DNA of 64,000 nt from Ectobius pallidus (lineage: Eukaryota > Arthropoda > Insecta > Blattodea > Ectobiidae), in contig CAXKWD010000005.1 in the NCBI GenBank assembly GCA_964059195.1, positions 40,811,825-40,875,824 of the forward strand, read 5' to 3'. The notes under the pieces are model-generated. The model was not told where the DNA came from and ran no database searches. It was given only the letters and a program-made list of their open reading frames with translations. Of the stretch, positions 23,413-37,458 are shown piece by piece (position 1 is the first letter of the stretch; every line of letters begins with the position of its first letter). The translations under genes and the position numbers were made by a program.

Positions 23413-24711
23413 GATTGGCGGACTGCCAAAAATATTGTCATCTATAAGAGAATAAAGTGGGCAATTCAATCATTTTCCCCCTTTAAAAGCCCAGAAATAG
23501 ATGGGATTTTCTCGGCCCTGCTTCAGCAGGGACATGATTTACTCATTCCAAACTTGGTAAGAATTTTCAGATCTTGCCTGGTGATGGGTTATGTACACCC
23601 GTCGTGGATGCAGGCAAGACTAGTTTTTATTCCTAAGCCCGGTAGGATCTAGTACCTTGACCTAAGGATTTTAGACCTATTAGTCTGACTTCCTTGCTTT
23701 TAACGACTTTGGAAAGGCTAATAGATAGATGTATCAGAGGACCTATCTTAATTTTAAGGCCTTTGAGTGCTGAACAACATGCCTATCAGGCTGGCAAATC
23801 CGTGAAGATGGCGCGTCATCAACTGATTTCAAGGGCTGAAGAAGTGCTTGACCAGGGAGAGATAGCCATGGCAGTGTTTTTGTACCTAGAGGGGCCTTTA
23901 ATTTTACTTCATATGGATGTATCTATTGAGGGTGGATTGGACATGGAGTTAACTTGTGTGCAACTCGATGGATTATGGCATCCCTGGATGGCCGCCGGGC
24001 AATAGTGTCTCTCAATCAGTGCAAGCTGATTGTCACTATGCCCAGAGGCTGCCCCCAGGGAGGGGTTCCTGCCCTCACTTATTTGGTGCCTGGTGGTAGA
24101 TGAGGTTCTAGCTCAATGAAAGTAGAGTATACGTAGATGATATGGTCAGGGGCAAATTAGCTGATACAGTTTCGGGCCTTATACAAGGTGCCGTTGAGAC
24201 TGTTGAAAGATGGTGTGGTGAGGTAGGACTGTCGGCTAACCCAGATAAAACTAACCTCGTTGTGTTCACGAGGAAGCTTCGGCTTGATGGTTTACATGAA
24301 CCTACCTTCTTCGGGAAGAAGATGCTTCTGTCTATGTCTGTCAAGTATCTGGGAGTGATTCTGGATTCTAGGCTGACTTGGAAAGAACACATTGTAAACA
24401 AGGTGGATAAGGCCTGCAATGTATTGTGGGCCTGTCGGAGGGCCTTTGGTGTGAGGTGGGGATTTAAACCACGTGTGGTTTATTGGCTGTATGCCTACAT
24501 CATTAAGCCTTTCATCACCTATGCTTCGGTTTTGTGGTAGCCATGTGTTGAGAACAAAATAAATAAAATGCAACCCATAGTGTGTTAGTGGACTACTGGA
24601 GCCGTGCGCACAACTCCGGTAAGTGCCCTGGAGACGCTGCTTGGCTAACCTCCTTTGGATCTGGTTATTCAGGGACTTCTTGAATGCAACGGGACTTTAA
24701 TGAATTATCCA
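23413..24711 (+). pseudogene. Reverse transcriptase fragment, U6
   Basis: Shares all breaks of the U2 fragment. T to G at 24104, between CPQGG and YVDD, is shared with U9, U11 and U14. No 31-base deletion. Confidence 0.9.
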
Positions 24712-25396
24712 GTAAGAGGGGCACAATGTGCCCAATTATGTGGCCTACGTTCACGTGACCGAAAGGGCCCAACCCATTCATATTCTTTCATTCAAAGCTA
24801 TATAAGTTTTAACATGACAGTATATTTTTCACATAGATTAGATCCGTAACAGCTTCAAGTGTTTTGAAATGTAATCAAATCTTTTAAGACCTTCGAGGCA
24901 TTTAATATGACGATTATAGTTGGAAATAATATTTTAAGGTTAGGAATGTATGCCGATATTCTTTTAAGATTTAGACTTTCAGTTCTGAAAATGTGTAAAA
25001 ATAAGATTTCTTGAAATATATTCCTCAGAAATTGAGCGTAACTTGACATTTCCTTTACTCCAGTAAGCGTCCGCTGTTTGAAGAGAATACAACAGTTGCT
25101 ACTAAGACCTACCTAAGAATATCTCACATGTGAAAGCTACGAGATTCTACTCAGTTATTTTCTCCTTGTATAATATTTATGAGGTAATACTTCATAGGAA
25201 TTGTCATAATTTCGTGGCATATAAATTTGTACATGTCAAACAAGCAAAACGGCATAACGGCATAAAGCTAGCTACTTTACCGGCAATTCATTTTCTTCGA
25301 GAATGTACTTTATAGGTTCTTCCATCAGGTAATAAGGGATGGATTATTCATTCTAATTCGGGGTTCATTTTTATTTCATTTGTCTATTATTATACA

Positions 25397-25938
25397 GTGG
25401 TAGATGCAATAAGTGATATAGATCTAGCAGAGAAAATGATAAGGAATAAGTTGCACCATTGTTGGTCTTGTGTACCTTAGATCGTTTTCGTATAAATACA
25501 AAACATGATATCACTTGCTTGGAAACGAAAATACCGGATTGCATAGCCAAAATTCGTAGATGTAGGAACGATATGTTAAAAGAATAAAAAATAGTAGAAT
25601 TAACTAAGAAATTTCAGTGTGAGAGATACGCGTTTTCGAGATTAACAGACAATAACATATTAGAATTTATAAGAAAATATTTAGCAGCATTTCACATAGG
25701 GAAGTTGACGCAAATTGAAGGGCTAACCAAGACGTTCTGCGAAATTTGGCTAAAAAATGAAGGGCTGCCATCAAGAGACAGCCTGTATGAGCTTTACGTC
25801 TGGTTCGGCGTGGAAAGAGGGATCGAAAAAGATAAGCTGGATGAAGATCTCTTAACGCTGGGTAAAGACTTGTATAACTTAAAAGAGGAAAGGCTCCACA
25901 AAGAAGCGGTAAGAAGAGAATATAGATTTATAAAATAG
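25397..25938 (+). pseudogene. Coding-like segment with TAA stop, U6
   Basis: Same decayed form as U2. Downstream, the 3' tail has C to T at 26021, shared with U14. Confidence 0.6.
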
Positions 25939-26044
25939 GCTGTATAGTTTGTAAGAAATTGTTGATTGTAGTTTTATAGAAGGGCCCCCCGAGAAATACA
26001 CTGTAATCGAAGGGGACCCATTTTAGATATGAATTCTGAATAAA

Positions 26045-26045
<1 letters not shown>

Positions 26046-26093
<48 letters not shown>
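26046..26093 (+). repeat. (ATT)16 microsatellite, U6
   Basis: Sixteen perfect triplets, the longest in the window. The tail before it has the C to T change at 26021. Confidence 0.98.
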
Positions 26094-26097
<4 letters not shown>

Positions 26098-27034
26098 CAC
26101 TTGCCTAGCAACGAGTATATGTAAATTTCCGAATCAGCGAGATATGCTACTAAAAAGGAATGATGTGTATTCAACATTCATTTAGTTTTGATCTTGAGAG
26201 GTGAACGAGAATGAGAACAAGTTTACACAGTACTAGCCACGGAGTGGGCTGATGGTTGACAGTATTTAATGTGATTTCCATCGAACTAGTCTTTCAACTT
26301 AGAGTTTGTAATAATATTTCCTGCCCTCATGTACAAGACATGACCAGACTCTATTTAATTGGAAGTTTTCGAACGCTGGCGTAGTGTAACTTAATTTTCA
26401 ACATATTTAGTCTATTATATATTATCCCTATGTTAAGAAGGAGACTGAGCTTTTACTAGACATAATACCACAATAGAAAACTTGCGTTCCTTTTATTTAC
26501 ATCTTTCCTTATGAAACAGATAATCATAAATACGATTATAGATACTGATGCAATATTCGTGAACCCTACTTAATATGCAAATAAATTCATTACGATTTCC
26601 AACAAGGGCAAGTAATGTACTTCGTGGGGTTTGGGGCCACTTCATTGATGGGGCCTTGCGTCATGAATAGGTAAAGGTAGAGCATGCGATTTCAACTATA
26701 AAATTCACTGATTTTTACTCAACCTTTACAGATGCTGGTACGCATAGGAATTTCAACAGAAATGAGGTTCACATCCTAAGGTTGCACTATCTTAAGAAGA
26801 GAATTGGACCTACGCATCGACCAAACACATAAGCTAAGTACCTCAATTGTTTTCAAATGCTTAATATAATCGAAGACACTCTCGCCTACTTAAATTTTTA
26901 AGTATAAGAAATTTATGGCGGAGATTTGGAGGTAGTATCTTGAAATATAAATTGCAGAATTTATGCAACTAGGCCTTCACCAAAAATTTCAAGCAAGTAT
27001 TAGAATTCATCGTTTCCACACACGACCCTGTATT

Positions 27035-27668
27035 CTTGTGCTGCGGGACTTGCCAACCTTGAAGGGTTAAGATTGAAGTTAAGAACGAGGAGGCCATGTG
27101 TCTCTGATAATGGTTCCGGGTGCCATTGCGTTGGACATCTGGGTAGTTTCTTTCTGACTTGGGACGTGGGTGTTATTACAAAATGAACCTTTCAAGATAC
27201 GTAACCACATTATAACATTTTGTTAAATGCACTGAGTACTTAGGAGTTTTCTTCCTGTGGAAGATGCATGTAGACGGCCTATGGCACGGGATAAACGTCT
27301 CTGTAAGCCTGTGTGTTTAGGAATGTGGCGAGCCAATAGAGTGAAGTTAATTCTTTCGCAAGCTGCGTCGCGTCGTTTGTTAGCAGTCCCTGGAGCGGGG
27401 TTAGGTCTTTCGCAAACTGCTCTGAATGATTGATTTCCCAGGAAAATATTGATTATGTAAAATACGAAGTACAATATTATATGGTTAGGTAGGAGAAGAA
27501 AGGTTTCATTTTGTAATGATACTAACGTAACGGGTCAGGGGAAATTACCCAGATGCCCATGCAATGGTGCCTAGAAGCCTTTATCAGTGATACGTGATAA
27601 TTAATCCCTCCGAGTTTTTGACGTAAACATTCTTCGACGCCTTCAGTTGACAAGTACCAAAGCACAAG
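27035..27668. repeat. Imperfect inverted repeat, U6
   Basis: As in U2, with a private C to T at 27292 in the spacer. Confidence 0.75.
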
Positions 27669-28120
27669 GACTCAAGGTTGCGTGAATTTTATTTAACATG
27701 GAAGCGTCTGCTTCATTTTGCGATATTTTGTATTAAAATGTTGGTGCAGGATTCGAACTGAATCCTGGTCTCTATCAGGTCCCCAGGGTATTAGCAACTC
27801 TTAGCAGTGTTATGATATTTCCTAGATTAACAGTGTTAACTCACTATAAAATAATAATAGGTTCTCTTTAATTTTTCACGTCCATATCAAAAGAAGACGG
27901 ACATGACAATATTAGTGAACTGCAACGTTATGGCTCAAATGCTTTCGACTACAGGCGGAAGAACCATGAAGTAGAATCATCAAGACTACTCCTGAAAATG
28001 TCTATTTGGGTAAGCATTGATTATAATTGTATTACGTAATGAAATATATGTATGTCACTAATAACAATATGCAAAATAATTTTTAAACGTATCTTTCTAT
28101 TTGGCCGACTTGCTATGTAG

Positions 28121-29388
28121 GATTGGCGGACTGCCAAAAATATTGTCATCTATAAGAGAATAAAGTGGGCAATTCAATCATTTTCCCCCTTTAAAAGCCC
28201 AGATATAGATGGGATTTACTCATTCCAAACTTGGTAAGAATTTTCAGATCTTGCCTGGTGATGGGTTATGTACACCCGTCGTGGATGCAGGCAAGACTAG
28301 TTTTTATTCCTAAGCCCGGTAGGATCTAGTACCTTGACCTAAGGATTTTAGACCTATTAGTCTGACTTCCTTGCTTTTAACGACTTTGGAAAGGCTAATA
28401 GATAGATGTATCAGAGGACCTATCTTAATTTTAAGGCCTTTGAGTGCTGAACAACATGCCTATCAGGCTGGCAAATCCGTGAAGATGGCGCGTCATCAAC
28501 TGATTTCAAGGGCTGAAGAAGTGCTTGACCAGGGAGAGATAGCCATGGCAGTGTTTTTGTACCTAGAGGGGCCTTTAATTTTACTCCATATGGATGTATC
28601 TATTGAGGGTGGATTGGACATGGAGTTAACTTGTGTGCAACTCGATGGATTATGGCATCCCTGGATGGCCGCCGGGCAATAGTGTCTCTCAATCAGTGCA
28701 AGCTGATTGTCACTATGCCCAGAGGCTGCCCCCAGGGAGGGGTTCCTGCCCTCACTTATTTGGTGCCTGGTGGTAGATGATGTTCTAGCTCAATGAAAGT
28801 AGAGTATACGTAGATGATATGGTCAGGGGCAAATTAGCTGATACAGTTTCGGGCCTTATACAAGGTGCCGTTGAGACTGTTGAAAGATGGTGTGGTGAGG
28901 TAGGACTGTCGGCTAACCCAGATAAAACTAACCTCGTTGTGTTCACGAGGAAGCTTCGGCTTGATGGTTTACATGAACCTACCTTCTTCGGGAAGAAGAT
29001 GCTTCTGTCTATGTCTGTCAAGTATCTGGGAGTGATTCTGGATTCTAGGCTGACTTGGAAAGAACACATTGTAAACAAGGTGGATAAGGCCTGCAATGTA
29101 TTGTGGGCCTGTCGGAGGGCCTTTGGTGTGAGGTGGGGATTTAAACCACGTGTGGTTTATTGGCTGTATGCCTACATCATTAAGCCTTTCATCACCTATG
29201 CTTCGGTTTTGTGGTAGCCATGTGTTGAGAACAAAATAAATAAAATGCAACCCATAGTGTGTTAGTGGACTACTGGAGCCGTGCGCACAACTCCGGTAAG
29301 TGCCCTGGAGACGCTGCTTGGCTAACCTCCTTTGGATCTGGTTATTCAGGGACTTCTTGAATGCAACGGGACTTTAATGAATTATCCA
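28121..29388 (+). pseudogene. Reverse transcriptase fragment, U7 (31-base deletion)
   Basis: Carries the 31-base deletion just after SPxIDGI (junction near 28218). C to T at 28118, just upstream, makes an extra in-frame TAG, and A to T at 28204 changes Glu to Asp beside that motif. T to C at 28586 is silent in the motif A frame. The older breaks shared with U2 are all present. Confidence 0.9.
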
Positions 29389-30073
29389 GTAAGAGGGGCA
29401 CAATGTGCCCAATTATGTGGCCTACGTTCACGTGACCGAAAGGGCCCAACCCATTCATATTCTTTCATTCAAAGCTATATAAGTTTTAACATGACAGTAT
29501 ATTTTTCACATAGATTAGATCCGTAACAGCTTCAAGTGTTTTGAAATGTAATCAAATCTTTTAAGACCTTCGAGGCATTTAATATGACGATTATAGTTGG
29601 AAATAATATTTTAAGGTTAGGAATGTATGCCGATATTCTTTTAAGATTTAGACTTTCAGTTCTGAAAATGTGTAAAAATAAGATTTCTTGAAATATATTC
29701 CTCAGAAATTGAGCGTAACTTGACATTTCCTTTACTCCAGTAAGCGTCCGCTGTTTGAAGAGAATACAACAGTTGCTACTAAGACCTACCTAAGAATATC
29801 TCACATGTGAAAGCTACGAGATTCTACTCAGTTATTTTCTCCTTGTATAATATTTATGAGGTAATACTTCATAGGAATTGTCATAATTTCGTGGCATATA
29901 AATTTGTACATGTCAAACAAGCAAAACGGCATAACGGCATAAAGCTAGCTACTTTACCGGCAATTCATTTTCTTCGAGAATGTACTTTATAGGTTCTTCC
30001 ATCAGGTAATAAGGGATGGATTATTCATTCTAATTCGGGGTTCATTTTTATTTCATTTGTCTATTATTATACA

Positions 30074-30615
30074 GTGGTAGATGCAATAAGTGATATAGAT
30101 CTAGCAGAGAAAATGATAAGGAATAAGTTGCACCATTGTTGGTCTTGTGTACCTTAGATCGTTTTCGTATAAATACAAAACATGATATCACTTGCTTGGA
30201 AACGAAAATACCGGATTGCATAGCCAAAATTCGTAGATGTAGGAACGATATGTTAAAAGAATAAAAAATAGTAGAATTAACTAAGAAATTTCAGTGTGAG
30301 AGATACGCGTTTTCGAGATTAACAGACAATAACATATTAGAATTTATAAGAAAATATTTAGCAGCATTTCACATAGGGAAGTTGACGCAAATTGAAGGGC
30401 TAACCAAGACGTTCTGCGAAATTTGGCTAAAAAATGAAGGGCTGCCATCAAGAGACAGCCTGTATGAGCTTTACGTCTGGTTCGGCGTGGAAAGAGGGAT
30501 CGAAAAAGATAAGCTGGATGAAGATCTCTTAACGCTGGGTAAAGACTTGTATAACTTAAAAGAGGAAAGGCTCCACAAAGAAGCGGTAAGAAGAGAATAT
30601 AGATTTATAAAATAG
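30074..30615 (+). pseudogene. Coding-like segment with TAA stop, U7
   Basis: Same decayed form as U2, with TAA stop, TTG and ATA. Confidence 0.6.
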
Positions 30616-30721
30616 GCTGTATAGTTTGTAAGAAATTGTTGATTGTAGTTTTATAGAAGGGCCCCCCGAGAAATACACTGTAATCGAAGGGGACCCACTT
30701 TAGATATGAATTCTGAATAAA

Positions 30722-30722
<1 letters not shown>

Positions 30723-30761
<39 letters not shown>
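30723..30761 (+). repeat. (ATT)13 microsatellite, U7
   Basis: Thirteen perfect triplets. Confidence 0.98.
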
Positions 30762-30765
<4 letters not shown>

Positions 30766-31702
30766 CACTTGCCTAGCAACGAGTATATGTAAATTTCCGA
30801 ATCAGCGAGATATGCTACTAAAAAGGAATGATGTGTATTCAAAATTCATTTAGTTTTGATCTTGAGAGGTGAACGAGAATGAGAACAAGTTTACACAGTA
30901 CTAGCCACGGAGTGGGCTGATGGTTGACAGTATTTAATGTGATTTCCATCGAACTAGTCTTTCAACTTAGAGTTTGTAATAATATTTCCTGCCCTCATGT
31001 ACAAGACATGACCAGACTCTATTTAATTGGAAGTTTTCGAACGCTGGCGTAGTGTAACTTAATTTTCAACATATTTAGTCTATTATATATTATCCCTATG
31101 TTAAGAAGGAGACTGAGCTTTTACTAGACATAATACCACAATAGAAAACTTGCGTTCCTTTTATTTACATCTTTCCTTATGAAACAGATAATCATAAATA
31201 CGATTATAGATACTGATGCAATATTCGTGAACCCTACTTAATATGCAAATAAATTCATTACGATTTCCAACAAGGGCAAGTAATGTACTTCGTGGGGTTT
31301 GGGGCCACTTCATTGATGGGGCCTTGCGTCATGAATAGGTAAAGGTAGAGCATGCGATTTCAACTATAAAATTCACTGATTTTTACTCAACCTTTACAGA
31401 TGCTGGTACGCATAGGAATTTCAACAGAAATGATGTTCACATCCTAAGGTTGCACTATCTTAAGAAGAGAATTGGACCTACGCATCGACCAAACACATAA
31501 GCTAAGTACCTCAATTGTTTTCAAATGCTTAATATAATCGAAGACACTCTCGCCTACTTAAATTTTTAAGTATAAGAAATTTATGGCGGAGATTTGGAGG
31601 TAGTATCGTGAAATATAAATTGCAGAATTTATGCAACTAGGCCTTCACCAAAAATTTCAAGCAAGTATTAGAATTCATCGTTTCCACACACGACCCTGTA
31701 TT

Positions 31703-32336
31703 CTTGTGCTGCGGGACTTGCCAACCTTGAAGGGTTAAGATTGAAGTTAAGAACGAGGAGGCCATGTGTCTCTGATAATGGTTCCGGGTGCCATTGCGTT
31801 GGACATCTGGGTAGTTTCTTTCTGACTTGGGACGTGGGTGTTATTACAAAATGAACCTTTCAAGATACGTAACCACATTATAACATTTTGTTAAATGCAC
31901 TGAGTACTTAGGAGTTTTCTTCCTGTGGAAGATGCATGTAGACGGCCTATGGCACGGGACAAACGTCTCTGTAAGCCTGTGTGTTTAGGAATGTGGCGAG
32001 CCAATAGAGTGAAGTTAATTCTTTCGCAAGCTGCGTCGCGTCGTTTGTTAGCAGTCCCTGGAGCGGGGTTAGGTCTTTCGCAAACTGCTCTGAATGATTG
32101 ATTTCCCAGGAAAATATTGATTATGTAAAATACGAAGTACAATATTATATGGTTAGGTAGGAGAAGAAAGGTTTCATTTTGTAATGATACTAACGTAACG
32201 GGTCAGGGGAAATTACCCAGATGCCCATGCAATGGTGCCTAGAAGCCTTTATCAGTGATACGTGATAATTAATCCCTCCGAGTTTTTGACGTAAACATTC
32301 TTCGACGCCTTCAGTTGACAAGTACCAAAGCACAAG
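31703..32336. repeat. Imperfect inverted repeat, U7
   Basis: As in U2; no difference noticed. Confidence 0.75.
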
Positions 32337-32788
32337 GACTCAAGGTTGCGTGAATTTTATTTAACATGGAAGCGTCTGCTTCATTTTGTGATATTTTGTA
32401 TTAAAATGTTGGTGCAGGATTCGAACTGAATCCTGGTCTCTATCAGGTCCCCAGGGTATTAGCAACTCTTAGCAGTGTTATGATATTTCCTAGATTAACA
32501 GTGTTAACTCACTATAAAATAATAATAGGTTCTCTTTAATTTTTCACGTCCTTATCAAAAGAAGACGGACATGACAATATTAGTGAACTGCAACGTTATG
32601 GCTCAAATGCTTTCGACTACAGGCGGAAGAACCATGAAGTAGAATCATCAAGACTACTCCTGAAAATGTCTATTTGGGTAAGCATTGATTATAATTGTAT
32701 TACGTAATGAAATATATGTATGTCACTAATAACAATATGCAAAATAATTTTTAAACGTATCTTTCTATTTGGCCGACTTGCTATGCAG

Positions 32789-34055
32789 GATTGGCGGACT
32801 GCCAAAAATATTGTCATCTATAAGAGAATAAAGTGGGCAATTCAATCATTTTCCCCTTTAAAAGCCCAGAAATAGATGGGATTTACTCATTCCAAACTTG
32901 GTAAGAATTTTCAGATCTTGCCTGGTGATGGGTTATGTACACCCGTCGTGGATGCAGGCAAGACTAGTTTTTATTCCTAAGCCCGGTAGGATCTAGTACC
33001 TTGACCTAAGGATTTTAGACCTATTAGTCTGACTTCCTTGCTTTTAACGACTTTGGAAAGGCTAATAGATAGATGTATCAGAGGACCTATCTTAATTTTA
33101 AGGCCTTTGAGTGCTGAACAACATGCCTATCAGGCTGGCAAATCCGTGAAGATGGCGCGTCATCAACTGATTTCAAGGGCTGAAGAAGTGCTTGACCAGG
33201 GAGAGATAGCCATGGCAGTGTTTTTGTACCTAGAGGGGCCTTTAATTTTACTTCATATGGATGTATCTATTGAGGGTGGATTGGACATGGAGTTAACTTG
33301 TGTGCAACTCGATGGATTATGGCATCCCTGGATGGCCGCCGGGCAATAGTGTCTCTCAATCAGTGCAAGCTGATTGTCACTATGCCCAGAGGCTGCCCCC
33401 AGGGAGGGGTTCCTGCCCTCACTTATTTGGTGCCTGGTGGTAGATGATGTTCTAGCTCAATGAAAGTAGAGTATACGTAGATGATATGGTCAGGGGCAAA
33501 TTAGCTGATACAGTTTCGGGCCTTATACAAGGTGCCGTTGAGACTGTTGAAAGATGGTGTGGTGAGGTAGGACTGTCGGCTAACCCAGATAAAACTAACC
33601 TCGTTGTGTTCACGAGGAAGCTTCGGCTTGATGGTTTACATGAACCTACCTTCTTCGGGAAGAAGATGCTTCTGTCTACGTCTGTCAAGTATCTGGGAGT
33701 GATTCTGGATTCTAGGCTGACTTGGAAAGAACACATTGTAAACAAGGTGGATAAGGCCTGCAATGTATTGTGGGCCTGTCGGAGGGCCTTTGGTGTGAGG
33801 TGGGGATTTAAACCACGTGTGGTTTATTGGCTGTATGCCTACATCATTAAGCCTTTCATCACCTATGCTTCGGTTTTGTGGTAGCCATGTGTTGAGAACA
33901 AAATAAATAAAATGCAACCCATAGTGTGTTAGTGGACTACTGGAGCCGTGCGCACAACTCCGGTAAGTGCCCTGGAGACGCTGCTTGGCTAACCTCCTTT
34001 GGATCTGGTTATTCAGGGACTTCTTGAATGCAACGGGACTTTAATGAATTATCCA
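32789..34055 (+). pseudogene. Reverse transcriptase fragment, U8 (31-base deletion plus lost C)
   Basis: Besides the 31-base deletion and the shared breaks, it has lost one C from a five-C run (four C at 32853-32856), an extra frameshift found in no other unit here. T to C at 33679 changes Met to Thr in the thumb-like region; only U12 shares it. Confidence 0.9.
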
Positions 34056-34740
34056 GTAAGAGGGGCACAATGTGCCCAATTATGTGGCCTACGTTCACGT
34101 GACCGAAAGGGCCCAACCCATTCATATTCTTTCATTCAAAGCTATATAAGTTTTAACATGACAGTATATTTTTCACATAGATTAGATCCGTAACAGCTTC
34201 AAGTGTTTTGAAATGTAATCAAATCTTTTAAGACCTTCGAGGCATTTAATATGACGATTATAGTTGGAAATAATATTTTAAGGTTAGGAATGTATGCCGA
34301 TATTCTTTTAAGATTTAGACTTTCAGTTCTGAAAATGTGTAAAAATAAGATTTCTTGAAATATATTCCTCAGAAATTGAGCGTAACTTGACATTTCCTTT
34401 ACTCCAGTAAGCGTCCGCTGTTTGAAGAGAATACAACAGTTGCTACTAAGACCTACCTAAGAATATCTCACATGTGAAAGCTACGAGATTCTACTCAGTT
34501 ATTTTCTCCTTGTATAATATTTATGAGGTAATACTTCATAGGAATTGTCATAATTTCGTGGCATATAAATTTGTACATGTCAAACAAGCAAAACGGCATA
34601 ACGGCATAAAGCTAGCTACTTTACCGGCAATTCATTTTCTTCGAGAATGTACTTTATAGGTTCTTCCATCAGGTAATAAGGGATGGATTATTCATTCTAA
34701 TTCGGGGTTCATTTTTATTTCATTTGTCTATTATTATACA

Positions 34741-35282
34741 GTGGTAGATGCAATAAGTGATATAGATCTAGCAGAGAAAATGATAAGGAATAAGTTGCAC
34801 CATTGTTGGTCTTGTGTACCTTAGATCGTTTTCGTATAAATACAAAACATGATATCACTTGCTTGGAAACGAAAATACCGGATTGCATAGCCAAAATTCG
34901 TAGATGTAGGAACGATATGTTAAAAGAATAAAAAATAGTAGAATTAACTAAGAAATTTCAGTGTGAGAGATACGCGTTTTCGAGATTAACAGACAATAAC
35001 ATATTAGAATTTATAAGAAAATATTTAGCAGCATTTCACATAGGGAAGTTGACGCAAATTGAAGGGCTAACCAAGACGTTCTGCGAAATTTGGCTAAAAA
35101 ATGAAGGGCTGCCATCAAGAGACAGCCTGTATGAGCTTTACGTCTGGTTCGGCGTGGAAAGAGGGATCGAAAAAGATAAGCTGGATGAAGATCTCTTAAC
35201 GCTGGGTAAAGACTTGTATAACTTAAAAGAGGAAAGGCTCCACAAAGAAGCGGTAAGAAGAGAATATAGATTTATAAAATAG
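34741..35282 (+). pseudogene. Coding-like segment with TAA stop, U8
   Basis: Same decayed form as U2, with TAA stop, TTG and ATA. Confidence 0.6.
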
Positions 35283-35388
35283 GCTGTATAGTTTGTAAGA
35301 AATTGTTGATTGTAGTTTTATAGAAGGGCCCCCCGAGAAATACACTGTAATCGAAGGGGACCCACTTTAGATATGAATTCTGAATAAA

Positions 35389-35389
<1 letters not shown>

Positions 35390-35431
<42 letters not shown>
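35390..35431 (+). repeat. (ATT)14 microsatellite, U8
   Basis: Fourteen perfect triplets, the same number as the neighbour U9. Confidence 0.98.
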
Positions 35432-35435
<4 letters not shown>

Positions 35436-36372
35436 CACTTGCCTAGCAACGAGTATATGTAAATTTCCGAATCAGCGAGATATGCTACTAAAAAGGAATG
35501 ATGTGTATTCAAAATTCATTTAGTTTTGATCTTGAGAGGTGAACGAGAATGAGAACAAGTTTACACAGTACTAGCCACGGAGTGGGCTGATGGTTGACAG
35601 TATTTAATGTGATTTCCATCGAACTAGTCTTTCAACTTAGAGTTTGTAATAATATTTCCTGCCCTCATGTACAAGACATGACCAGACTCTATTTAATTGG
35701 AAGTTTTCGAACGCTGGTGTAGTGTAACTTAATTTTCAACATATTTAGTCTATTATATATTATCCCTATGTTAAGAAGGAGACTGAGCTTTTACTAGACA
35801 TAATACCACAATAGAAAACTTGCGTTCCTTTTATTTACATCTTTCCTTATGAAACAGATAATCATAAATACGATTATAGATACTGATGCAATATTCGTGA
35901 ACCCTACTTAATATGCAAATAAATTCATTACGATTTCCAACAAGGGCAAGTAATGTACTTCGTGGGGTTTGGGGCCACTTCATTGATGGGGCCTTGCGTC
36001 ATGAATAGGTAAAGGTAGAGCATGCGATTTCAACTATAAAATTCACTGATTTTTACTCAACCTTTACAGATGCTGGTACGCATAGGAATTTCAACAGAAA
36101 TGAGGTTCACATCCTAAGGTTGCACTATCTTAAGAAGAGAATTGGACCTACGCATCGACCAAACACATAAGCTAAGTACCTCAATTGTTTTCAAATGCTT
36201 AATATAATCGAAGACACTCTCGCCTACTTAAATTTTTAAGTATAAGAAATTTATGGCGGAGATTTGGAGGTAGTATCGTGAAATATAAATTGCAGAATTT
36301 ATGCAACTAGGCCTTCACCAAAAATTTCAAACAAGTATTAGAATTCATCGTTTCCACACACGACCCTGTATT

Positions 36373-37006
36373 CTTGTGCTGCGGGACTTGCCAACCTTGA
36401 AGGGTTAAGATTGAAGTTAAGAACGAGGAGGCCATGTGTCTCTGATAATGGTTCCGGGTGCCATTGCGTTGGACATCTGGGTAGTTTCTTTCTGACTTGG
36501 GACGTGGGTGTTATTACAAAATGAACCTTTCAAGATACGTAACCACATTATAACATTTTGTTAAATGCACTGAGTACTTAGGAGTTTTCTTCCTGTGGAA
36601 GATGCATGTAGACGGCCTATGGCACGGGACAAACGTCTCTGTAAGCCTGTGTGTTTAGGAATGTGGCGAGCCAATAGAGTGAAGTTAATTCTTTCGCAAG
36701 CTGCGTCGCGTCGTTTGTTAGCAGTCCCTGGAGCGGGGTTAGGTCTTTCGCAAACTGCTCTGAATGATTGATTTCCCAGGAAAATATTGATTATGTAAAA
36801 TACGAAGTACAATATTATATGGTTAGGTAGGAGAAGAAAGGTTTCATTTTGTAATGATACTAACGTAACGGGTCAGGGGAAATTACCCAGATGCCCATGC
36901 AATGGTGCCTAGAAGCCTTTATCAGTGATACGTGATAATTAATCCCTCCGAGTTTTTGACGTAAACATTCTTCGACGCCTTCAGTTGACAAGTACCAAAG
37001 CACAAG
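36373..37006. repeat. Imperfect inverted repeat, U8
   Basis: As in U2; no difference noticed. Confidence 0.75.
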
Positions 37007-37458
37007 GACTCAAGGTTGCGTGAATTTTATTTAACATGGAAGCGTCTGCTTAATTTTGTGATATTTTGTATTAAAATGTTGGTGCAGGATTCGAACTGAA
37101 TCCTGGTCTCTATCAGGTCCCCAGGGTATTAGCTACTCTTAGCAGTGTTATGATATTTCCTAGATTAACAGTGTTAACTCACTATAAAATAATAATAGGT
37201 TCTCTTTAATTTTTCACGTCCTTATCAAAAGAAGACGGACATGACAATATTAGTGAACTGCAACGTTATGGCTCAAATGCTTTCGACTACAGGCGGAAGA
37301 ACCATGAAGTAGAATCATCAAGACTACTCCTGAAAATGTCTATTTGGGTAAGCATTGATTATAATTGTATTACGTAATGAAATATATGTATGTCACTAAT
37401 AATAATATGCAAAATAATTTTTAAACGTATCTTTCTATTTGGCCGACTTGCTATGCAG

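Larger units (their letters stand above)
18748..23440. repeat. Macrosatellite unit U5 (4693 bp)
   Basis: 11 ATT triplets, no 31-base deletion. Differences from U2: C at 19100, AA at 21012-21013 (AAG codon instead of TTG in the coding-like segment), A at 21467, G at 22232 and A at 22285. It is the only unit that has the AAG codon together with the upstream TAA stop. Confidence 0.99.
23441..28148. repeat. Macrosatellite unit U6 (4708 bp, longest)
   Basis: 16 ATT triplets, the longest tract in the window, make this the longest unit. Differences from U2: G at 24104, T at 26021, T at 27292, C at 27714, C at 27721, A at 27796, A at 27884, C at 28065 and T at 28118. Most of them cluster in the last 450 bases, which belong to the sequence block that precedes a deleted copy. 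Confidence 0.99.
28149..32816. repeat. Macrosatellite unit U7 (4668 bp)
   Basis: Carries the 31-base deletion (junction near 28218) and 13 ATT triplets. Other differences from U2: T at 28204, C at 28586, A at 30843, T at 31434, G at 31608, C at 32382, A at 32464 and C at 32733. Confidence 0.99.
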
